Shown here: positions 33,091 through 40,105 of the stretch, piece by piece | Layout: each line of letters opens with the position of its first letter | How positions within the stretch are numbered: the stretch's first letter is position 1 | Source of the DNA: Planctomycetaceae bacterium | GTDB taxonomy: Bacteria; Planctomycetota; Planctomycetia; Pirellulales; Pirellulaceae | Direction: 5' to 3' | NCBI GenBank assembly: GCA_020638975.1 | Contig: JACKHN010000008.1 | Coordinates: 124,001 to 188,000, forward strand | Length of the DNA stretch: 64,000 nt | Program-made: the position numbers and the translations under genes | Notes under the pieces: generated by a model | What the model was told of the DNA's origin: nothing | The model's database searches: none | What the model saw: only the letters and a program-made list of their open reading frames with translations

Positions 33091-33219
33091 TGCTTTGTGA
33101 CGGTTAAGAATTAGGGTTGTAGACATGAGCCGTTTGGGCGTTAGCCCCGGTTGTTACGAGGGAACCGAGGCTAACGCCAAAACGGCTAATCCTAAAATCA
33201 AGCGGTAACGCAGCACTAG
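33087..33219. repeat. Palindromic element 1 of a tandem pair (CTAG-bounded)
   Basis: Ends are CTAG at 33087 and 33216-33219. Terminal inverted repeats of about 30 bases read CTAGTGCTTTGTGACGGTTA at the left and, reversed, CTAGTGCTGCGTTACCGCTT at the right. An inner hairpin uses GGGCGTTAGCC and GGCTAACGCC. No ORF. Confidence 0.85.
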
Positions 33220-33370
33220 TGCTGCGTTACCGCTAAGGATTAGGGTGAATGAACTGAGCCGCTGGCCGTAAGGCCCCGGGCGCGCCCTGCATTCCTCGCC
33301 GCCCGACCGCTTACGCGTCACGGCTCACGAAACAGGCAAACCCTAATATCAAGGTGTAACGTAGCACTAG
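33216..33370. repeat. Palindromic element 2 of a tandem pair (CTAG-bounded)
   Basis: It shares the CTAG at 33216-33219 with element 1 and ends in CTAG at 33367-33370. Terminal repeats read CTAGTGCTGCGTTACCGCTA and, reversed from the right end, CTAGTGCTACGTTACACCTT. The middle differs from element 1 (GGCCGTAAGGCC hairpin). The remaining gap to 33580 shows no gene. Confidence 0.85.
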
Positions 33371-33580
33371 GGGACCTAACTGGGCACTCGATTGAGCCGT
33401 CGCCCAAGGCCGCAAAAACGCCTACACGCCATCTATAACGGCGATCGCCTATCAACATGATCGCCAACTCCGATTCATTTCGCGTTACATACTCGTCAAC
33501 GGCCTCGCCACTCCCACAAGAACGCTCCCACGGTCGCTTAAACGTCAATCGCCACGATCATGGTGCGACTGGTCCGTCTG

Positions 33581-34021
33581 TTATCGCGTCAGCACGAATA
33601 GCACCATTACGAATAGTCCAACCGATGTAATGATCGACGGCAGGATGAGTTGTTGCTTTCGCTGCGATACAACTCCTTCATACGCGTCAATCGTCGATTC
33701 GAGATCACCAATGGTGTAGCGACGAGCGGGCGTGAGCATGACGGATAGAAATCCAGCGACCAGAGAAGCACCGAACAAGGCCGCAGGTGCGAGTCCAAAC
33801 GCGTAGTCAGTGTCCTTGACGAGCGTATCCTCGAAGGCAACGACGATTCGGATCTGGGCGGCCATCAGTACCCCACTGATGCCGTTCAAGATCGTCATCA
33901 AGCCACGAAAATAGTCGAGGTTGTTGCTCAGCAGGATCTTATTGACTTCAACTTCGACGGCGAGATTGACGTTCTCGACCCTGGTGCGAGTGGTTTGCTC
34001 CTCTTTGGGGATTTCCTTCAT
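33581..34021 (-). CDS. Small membrane protein of unknown function, coupled to a zinc-ribbon gene
   Basis: A 146-residue protein with a charged N-terminus (1-35), then hydrophobic segments at about 38-62, 74-96 and 124-144 separated by a helix (YTIGDLESTIDAYEGVVSQRKQQ). No recognised family. Its ATG overlaps the TGA of the upstream 45-residue zinc-ribbon gene (ATGA), so translation is coupled. The two products may form a membrane complex (inference). Confidence 0.65.
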   Translation of the reverse strand: MKEIPKEEQTTRTRVENVNLAVEVEVNKILLSNNLDYFRGLMTILNGISGVLMAAQIRIVVAFEDTLVKDTDYAFGLAPAALFGASLVAGFLSVMLTPARRYTIGDLESTIDAYEGVVSQRKQQLILPSIITSVGLFVMVLFVLTR

Positions 34022-34155
34022 TTCACGTCCTCGTCATCTTTGCTCCCATCGAGCGGCTTTCCACAGTGGGGGCACTTGCTCTTGGGTTGATCGTTGATGT
34101 TCACGGCGATGCGAATCACCATCTGGTGGCAATTGGGGCAAGTTACCACGGCCAT
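34018..34155 (-). CDS. Very small zinc-ribbon protein
   Basis: A 45-residue protein, below usual size limits. It reads as MAVVTCPNCHQMVIRIAV then ends in CPHCGKPLDG, with C6/C9 and C28/C31 (CPNC, CPHC) forming a classic rubredoxin-like zinc knuckle pair. AGAGGA lies eight bases before the ATG, and its stop overlaps the next gene's start as ATGA. Good Shine-Dalgarno, paired CxxC motifs and overlap together support it as real. Function unknown; it may bind nucleic acid or a protein and act with the downstream membrane protein. Confidence 0.75.
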   Translation of the reverse strand: MAVVTCPNCHQMVIRIAVNINDQPKSKCPHCGKPLDGSKDDEDVK

Positions 34156-34535
34156 CGAATGCTTCCTCTATAGTCTGCCAGAGAAGAGAATGACGTCGAT
34201 TCTAGCCGGGAGGATAATCGAATCCAACCAAGGCTCAGAGACTACCAGGCTTTTCAGTTTTTCGAACTGAGAGGTTTGTACGATGGGCCTCCGAGCCCGT
34301 CGATGGATCGAAGTCGTTCTTCGACGGGCTCGGAGGCCCGTCGTACAACTTGTGCAACTTCAACCAATGAAAAGCCCTGCAGCGACTACTGGTTCGCGAA
34401 GCTGGTATCTCGCCATCACGATGACTAACTCGCATACACATCAGGCAAGCTTGCTGCCCCGACGCTAACTGGGGACAATGGCTCTTTCCATGCAGTCTGC
34501 GGGGTAAATCGAACGCGTTCGGACGTAACCTGCCT
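34156..34535. other. Intergenic region with a long palindrome
   Basis: About 380 bases. It is dominated by the palindrome at 34278-34346 and flanking GGCTTTTCA / TGAAAAGCC copies at about 34249 and 34367. No gene is convincing. Confidence 0.5.
34278..34346. repeat. Long palindrome (family B)
   Basis: Arms of 26 bases, 34278-34303 and 34321-34346, match at 25 positions (GTACGATGGGCCTCCGAGCC and its reverse). A related palindrome is at 58034-58095, and both follow a GCTTTTCAGTTTTTC motif. Confidence 0.85.
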
Positions 34536-35132
34536 ATGGCTTCGCGGATCTTACTACTTACCGGGATGACACCTGACAATCGCATCTTCGACCGGTTGCT
34601 TCCACGTTTGCCGAACGCGTCGATCGTTCCGTGGATTACACCTCAAACCAATGAACCCATCTCGCAGTATTGCGATCGCCTTGCCGCCACTATCGAATGT
34701 GATGAACCAATCATCATCTGCGGCGTTTCGTTTGGTGGCCTCATCGCACGCGAACTGGCTCCCAAGATAAATGCCGTATGTTGCGTTCTCATTTCGTCCG
34801 TTCGCGATCCACGAGAGCTTCCACCGTGGTTTCGGTGTTTTCGACCGCTTGCCGGACCCTATGTTTCGACATTGCTGAATCTAGTGGGTATGTTGGCAAC
34901 GCTCTTTCCACGACCAATACGGACTGATTCTACGGCGAGGTCAACAAAACTGGCGGGTGAAGGTGGCACTTGGCACCGTTGGGCAACATCTTCCGTTCTG
35001 GAATGGTCACTACAACAAGGTGCGGAGATAGCAACTATCCAGATTCATGGAGCATCGAAAGTGTTGATCGTGTTTTCCAGTTGTTGCTACAGCGCGGGCA
35101 GAAGACCGAGTTTATCTCTGGGTATCGCATGA
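34536..35132 (+). pseudogene. Alpha/beta hydrolase, C-terminus decayed
   Basis: The first about 175 residues look like a normal alpha/beta hydrolase: nucleophile elbow GVSFGG (S65), then KLAGEGGTWHRWATSSVLEW, a block common in this subfamily, and IQIHG. After IQIHG the frame becomes non-homologous (ASKVLIVFSSCCYS) although the expected Asp-containing SDRVF-like sequence is present in another frame just downstream (SVDRVFQ). No catalytic His block is seen at the end. I infer a frameshift plus decay; a shortened but functional protein is less likely. Confidence 0.6.
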
Positions 35133-35307
35133 GTTCCGAGCATACTTTCACACGGCACAGCAGTCAAATAGCGGAGCTAACGCATGTTCAAGAGCCGGTG
35201 GCTTGGCAGATTCCCAATGAAATGTAATTATCACAGGCTCAGCGGTGGGTAGTGCCAATACCGCGATTCGCCAAGTGAATGGAACACGTTTGTCGACTCA
35301 CGATGCC

Positions 35308-35784
35308 ATGCTGACCATACGCTCCTACAAGTCGGACGACGCGGCTGAGTTGCTTGGTCTGTTTCGGAGCACAGTCCGTGAAATAAACTCTGTTGATTAC
35401 GATCCTGTTCAGATTGGTGCGTGGGCGTCCGAGGAGATTGACATCCAAGAGTGGCACATTCGGTTCGCCGGGCGATTTGCGTATGTAGCACTGCTTGATG
35501 GTCGCATCGTTGGATTCGCGGACATGACGACCGACGGGTATTTGGATCGACTATTTGTTTCGGCTCAACACCAACGACAAGGCGTTGCGAAGACGCTGCT
35601 TGCAAAATTGAAGTCCGATGCGAGCAGATCTGGAATTGCCGAGATCTCTACTGAAGCGAGCATCACTGCAAAGCCATTTTTTGAGGCATCCGGCTTCGCG
35701 ATCCTTCGCAAACAAACCGTTGTATGTCGCGGAGTCAAATTCACAAACTATCGCATGGTACTCACCATGATGGAAATCGAGTAA
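35308..35784 (+). CDS. GNAT-family N-acetyltransferase
   Basis: A 158-residue GNAT acetyltransferase. The start (MLTIRSYKSDDAAELLGLF), the catalytic-core strand (YLDRLFVSAQHQRQGVAKTLL) with the acetyl-CoA loop and the end (FFEASGFAILRKQ) follow the standard fold, close to the YafP-like subgroup. The frame is open to 35245 but the ATG at 35308 gives the family start. The acetyl acceptor is unknown. It sits between the decayed hydrolase and a truncated mobile-element gene, so it may be part of accessory DNA. Confidence 0.85.
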   Translation: MLTIRSYKSDDAAELLGLFRSTVREINSVDYDPVQIGAWASEEIDIQEWHIRFAGRFAYVALLDGRIVGFADMTTDGYLDRLFVSAQHQRQGVAKTLLAKLKSDASRSGIAEISTEASITAKPFFEASGFAILRKQTVVCRGVKFTNYRMVLTMMEIE

Positions 35785-35828
35785 GAACGACCAATGCTGC
35801 CTGCCCTCGATACTCCACGGCATGTGGC

Positions 35829-36422
35829 TCAACACATGGACAGTTCTTCGATCCAAGTGAACGCATTGTCTTGTTGGTGGTACTGGATGTTATGTTTGTC
35901 CATTTGGCGAGCCAGGATCTCGTGGCCGTTGATGCAAACCTGCATCAACAAGGGGAACCAAGATTGCAAGCGGACATGCAGCAGGCCGAGTTTCGGATCG
36001 AGGAAGTAGAAATAGAAGGTCAGACACTTGCGTCGTGCATTGACCAAACGCGGTCGTTTCTCTCCAGGAATCATTTTGAAACTCTGACACGGTTCAACAG
36101 CCCGCATCACGCAGACCAAGCCTTCAGTGATTCCCTCGTCTCGGGCGATGTCCTTGGCCAGTGCTTCCTTGCGGTGTGGCCCGTTGAGATATATGTACCG
36201 ACGCCGGGAGCGTTTGGCGAATTGCTCAGCGTGATCGGCGATACGTTGGGATTGCTGCTTGACGAAATCTCCAAAGTGTTTGATCCGCAAGCCTTGATAG
36301 GCGAGAAACTTCTCCATGGCATCACCCCAACCCAACGGGAGGTAGCCCTTAAACAAAACACGGTCGAAACAAGAGATCACACCGGTGATGTTTTCGCTAT
36401 ACTGACAAATGAAGCGTTTCAC
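35829..36422 (-). pseudogene. Truncated gene of a repeated (transposase-like) family
   Basis: A 197-residue fragment of a family whose intact members are roughly twice as long and occur in many copies in planctomycetes and related genomes, often labelled hypothetical or transposase-like. The N-terminal half is present (SGFDR-type start ITGVISCFDRVLFKGYLP, YIYLNGPHRKEALA, CVMRAVEPCQSFKM, YFYFLDPKLGLLHVRLQSWFP, VCINGHEILARQMDK), and the frame then ends in an unrelated tail. The GTG start at 36422 has AAGGAG seven bases before it. The missing second half points to a deletion or insertion near 35829. Confidence 0.6.
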
Positions 36423-36533
36423 GGCGTTCTCCTTTTGACGGTTGTGTGAGAAACACCGTCATGAAGGATGAACGCCCTTTTTGTAACTAACCTCTCTTTG
36501 GTTGCGGCTACGCCGCGCTAGGTACACAGCACT

Positions 36534-38939
36534 ATGAAATGCAGCATCATGCGTACGCGATCTCTGATCTGTGCCGTCCTATTCGCGGCTTTCTGGCTGG
36601 CCTCGCTCAGTCGATTGACTGGCGTGTTGGCCCAAGAACAATCCGAGACGGCTCCCACTCGCGCGGACAGTGTGCTGCCGCTGCCACCGGAACCATTTCA
36701 GGGCAAGATAGGCCTGACATACAAGGACTCCGAAGCGGTCAAGCCGAAGCTGAAAATCCCGGCGACGTTCGGCATCAAGGATCCGCCGAACATCTTGATC
36801 GTGCTGGTCGACGACGCCGGATACGGGCAGTTCGGCACGTTCGGGGGCGGCATCCCGACGCCAACGATGGATCGCATTGCAAAGAACGGTCTCAAGTACA
36901 CACGCTTCCACACAACGGCGCTTTGCAGCCCGACGCGGGCCGCACTGCTGACCGGGCGAAACCACCACTCCGTCGGCAGCGGCGTCATCGGTGAGGCAGG
37001 GACCGGCTTTCCGGGATACTCTGGCGTGATACCAGCCTCGACCGCGACCTTCGCTGAGGTGCTGCGTGAATACGGCTACGCCAATGCCTGGTTCGGCAAG
37101 AACCACAACGTGCCGGACTGGGAGACAAGTATTGTCGGGCCGTTCGACCGTTGGTCTGCCGGCCTCGGGTTCGACTACTTCTACGGATTCGTTGGTGGCG
37201 ACACCGATCAGTTCCACCCAGCCCTTGTCGAAAACAAGAAGCGACTTGAACCACCGGAGACCAACGAAGACGGCTCACCCTATCACTTCACCACGGACAT
37301 CGCCGACCACGCCATCCGCATGATGCGAGCGTCAAAGGCGGTTGCCCCTCAACGGCCCTTCTTCGTCTACTTCGCTACTGGAGCCACGCACGCGCCGCAC
37401 CAAGTTCCGGCCGATTGGATCGCCAAGTTCAAAGGGCAGTTCGACGACGGCTGGGACGCTTACCGCGCGAAGACCCTCAAGCGACAGATTGAACTTGGCG
37501 TGGTGCCGCAGGGGACCAAACTCACCAAACGGCCCGACTCGCTCCCGGCGTGGGATTCGTTGCCGGCGAACGAACGGAAGGTCTACGCCCGCATGATGGA
37601 GGTGTTCGCCGGGTTTACCGCTCATACCGATCACGAAGTGGGCCGGGTCGTCGATGCGATCGACGAGATGGGCGAACTCGACAACACGCTCGTGATCTAT
37701 ATGGCGGGCGACAACGGGTCGAGTGCGGAAGGTGGGCTGGGTGGACTGCTCAACGAGATGACGTTCTTCAATGCGATCCCTGAACCTTTCGACGCCAAGC
37801 TCGCATCGATTGACACGCTCGGCAGTGACAAACACTACAACCACTTCCCTGCCGAATGGGCGCATGCCATGGACACGCCATTCCAGTGGACGAAGCAGAT
37901 CGCCAGCCACTTCGGGGGCACTCGCAATGGCCTCGCGATCTCGTGGCCCAAACGCATCAAGGCGCGTGGCGAAGTACGTCAGCAGTTCCATCACGTGATC
38001 GATATCGCTCCCACGATTCTCGAAGCTGTCGGCGTCAAGTTTCCGGCCACGTTCAGCGGCGTCGCGCAGAAGCCGATCGAGGGTGTCAGTATGATGTACA
38101 CCTTCGACGACGCCACAGCGAACGATCGCCGCACGACTCAATACTTCGAGATGCTCGGCAATCAGGGCATCTATCACGATGGTTGGATGGCGAGCGCGAT
38201 TCGTGGCCAACCGTGGCTTAGCGAGCCAGAGCCGGGCGATCTCTTGAATATGCCGTGGGAGTTGTACAAAGTCGACGAAGATTTCAGCCAGGCAAACGAC
38301 CTCGCCAAGGCAAACCCCGAGAAACTCGACGAGATGGTCAAGCTCTTCTTCGCCGAGGCGGCTAAGTACGATGTCCTACCGCTGGACGACCGCAAGACGG
38401 AAAGGTTGAACATCGACAACCGGCCCAGCCTGACGCAGGGTCGCACCAAGTTCACCTATCCCAATCTGCTCCGCCTGCCTGAAGGAGCCGCCCCGGACCT
38501 CAAGCACAAGAGCCACACGATCACCGCCAAAGTGACGATTCCCGAGGTTGGAGCCGAAGGGATGCTCTTCACGCAGGGAGGCCGCTTCGCCGGATACGGC
38601 TTTTATGTGAAGGACGGTCGGCTTGTCTACCACTACAACCTCGCCGGCGTCGAGCGTTACACCATTGAGTCGAAGGATCGTGTCCCTACGGGTGATGTGA
38701 TGTTGAGGGCCGTCTATGTCACCGACGCTGACAAACCATTTGCCGGTGCCAAGGTCACACTCTACGCAAACGACACGAAGATCGGGGAAGGCCGAGTCGA
38801 GAAGAGCATCCCGAACCGAGTCACTCTCGACGAAACACTGGACATCGGTTTTGATACCGGCACGCCCATCACAGAAGGTTACGATATGCCGTTCCGTTTC
38901 ACGGGGAAACTCAGCGGAGTGACGATCGAGTTGAAGTGA
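36534..38939 (+). CDS. Arylsulfatase (cysteine-type, exported)
   Basis: An 801-residue sulfatase that hydrolyses sulfate esters. The signature C131-S-P-T-R135 (CSPTRAALLTGRN) would have C131 converted to formylglycine by a maturase; D93/D94 (LVDDAG) and later DNGSS supply metal ligands. A signal peptide is at about 6-33, so it works in the periplasm or envelope. The C-terminal 150 residues form an extra beta-rich domain. It lies between a truncated mobile-type gene and a decayed integrase next to tRNA-Pro. No anaerobic maturase gene is near. Sulfatases are abundant in marine planctomycetes. Confidence 0.93.
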   Translation: MKCSIMRTRSLICAVLFAAFWLASLSRLTGVLAQEQSETAPTRADSVLPLPPEPFQGKIGLTYKDSEAVKPKLKIPATFGIKDPPNILIVLVDDAGYGQFGTFGGGIPTPTMDRIAKNGLKYTRFHTTALCSPTRAALLTGRNHHSVGSGVIGEAGTGFPGYSGVIPASTATFAEVLREYGYANAWFGKNHNVPDWETSIVGPFDRWSAGLGFDYFYGFVGGDTDQFHPALVENKKRLEPPETNEDGSPYHFTTDIADHAIRMMRASKAVAPQRPFFVYFATGATHAPHQVPADWIAKFKGQFDDGWDAYRAKTLKRQIELGVVPQGTKLTKRPDSLPAWDSLPANERKVYARMMEVFAGFTAHTDHEVGRVVDAIDEMGELDNTLVIYMAGDNGSSAEGGLGGLLNEMTFFNAIPEPFDAKLASIDTLGSDKHYNHFPAEWAHAMDTPFQWTKQIASHFGGTRNGLAISWPKRIKARGEVRQQFHHVIDIAPTILEAVGVKFPATFSGVAQKPIEGVSMMYTFDDATANDRRTTQYFEMLGNQGIYHDGWMASAIRGQPWLSEPEPGDLLNMPWELYKVDEDFSQANDLAKANPEKLDEMVKLFFAEAAKYDVLPLDDRKTERLNIDNRPSLTQGRTKFTYPNLLRLPEGAAPDLKHKSHTITAKVTIPEVGAEGMLFTQGGRFAGYGFYVKDGRLVYHYNLAGVERYTIESKDRVPTGDVMLRAVYVTDADKPFAGAKVTLYANDTKIGEGRVEKSIPNRVTLDETLDIGFDTGTPITEGYDMPFRFTGKLSGVTIELK

Positions 38940-38989
38940 TGAATCATCCCAGATCATTTCAAACGGAGATGTTTCCTGGAATCGCCCAA

Positions 38990-39012
38990 GTCCACAGTCG
39001 CCAACTGTGGAC
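38990..39012. repeat. Short perfect hairpin after the sulfatase gene
   Basis: GTCCACAGT / ACTGTGGAC, nine paired bases around a five-base loop, 50 bases after the stop. No T-tract follows, so a terminator role is uncertain. Confidence 0.5.
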
Positions 39013-39048
39013 GTACAGCTTTATGCTGGACGTTACAAAATGTCACCA

Positions 39049-39409
39049 CATCGAAGTCGCGAGATTTCCGTGCTGAAATGGCTCGCGTCTGCGATTCGAA
39101 AGCCCGCCAAAACGACGCTCGCAATTGATATTGTCGAGTTGCAGTGGAGTTGATTCGACTTCGACTGGCTCACCGCGGCTTCGGCAACAGCACGTTTCCG
39201 AATCCCTGATGGGGCCGACAATCGTAGTCGATGTACTCGCGAACAATGTAGTCGAAGTGTTGTTGCCCAAAGATGATGAAGTAGTCCAGTGCTTCCTGCT
39301 GAAGCGTCTGACTAAATCGCTCGACGAATGCGTTAGTGCTGGGTGAGCGAAACGGGGTTCCTTTGTCCCGCCTCCGACCTTTATGAAGATCGCATACCAG
39401 GGCATGCAC
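39049..39409 (-). pseudogene. Decayed DDE integrase, C-terminal end
   Basis: Minus-strand pieces in two frames resemble the end of an IS3/IS481-like integrase: STNAFVERFSQTLQQEALDYF...YIDYDCRPHQGFGN (39170-39409) and, in another frame, CERRFGGLSNRRRE (near 39090-39120), which matches the usual RLGGLLKHYYR-type end. At least one frameshift separates them and the N-terminus and the first catalytic residues are missing. A remnant of an insertion. Confidence 0.7.
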
Positions 39410-39833
39410 TTCCTATCCAACTATGGATCGGCCAGCGATTAATGTGCGCATGGCTGACACAGCGATCGCGACCAAACAGCGACTTGTTCGAGACGTTGAT
39501 ACGGCGCGGCAGCTGACCCGCTCGCGCCGCTTCCATCAACGGTCCGTGAAACCAAGTCACGATTGCGGACCTTCACCGCGCCGAGCACCGGCGCTGCAAA
39601 TCCCCTGAGACGGGACGATGGGGAGGATAGCAGCCCGGTTCTGCTCCCTGCCTCCGATGCGAATCGCGGCGGCAGACCCCGTCGCCACCCAAGCGGAATC
39701 CGTTGACCAAATCATCCCGATTCTTGTCCCGATTGTATCTCGATTTGTATCACCGATTACATCTCGCGAAATTCGGGTGAAATCATATCTCCGAGTGCAG
39801 CCATAAGTCATTGCAATAAAAAGACTTAAAAGT
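39410..39833. other. Gene-free stretch upstream of tRNA-Pro
   Basis: About 424 bases. Between about 39720 and 39780 near-direct repeats of CGATT(T)GTATC occur. The small ORFs here lack protein-like content. No att site or promoter could be identified with confidence. Confidence 0.4.
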
Positions 39834-39907
39834 CGGGGCGACAAGATTTGAACTTGCGACCTCTGCGTCCCGAACGCAGCGCTCTACCAGGCTGAGCCAC
39901 GCCCCGA
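39834..39907 (-). tRNA. tRNA-Pro (CGG anticodon)
   Basis: Minus strand, 74 bases. Acceptor arms CGGGGCG and CGCCCCG pair, discriminator A. D-arm GCTC/GAGC, anticodon stem CTGCG/CGCAG with loop TTCGGGA (anticodon CGG), T-arm GCAAG/CTTGT with loop TTCAAAT. No CCA is encoded after the discriminator base. Neighbouring mobile-gene remnants suggest a possible integration hot spot. Confidence 0.93.
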
Positions 39908-40105
39908 GGGGAAATTGGATCGAACTTTAATTCTAACCGGGCGAAGTTTCCACGCAATCCTGCACTTGGCGGTCGAGATGCCGGTTGAACGCTGATCCGA
40001 TACTGGCGTGCTAGCACCGCGTGCGGCTTGACGTGGACCTGCTGCCTGCAAAACTATGGTCACGGCGAGTTGAAGTTCACCATTTGTTTCCATGAAAGTT
40101 ATGCC

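Noticed and set aside
39557..39844. 95-residue ORF upstream of tRNA-Pro
   Set aside because: Repetitive GTDTIG-like translation of short repeats, no motif.
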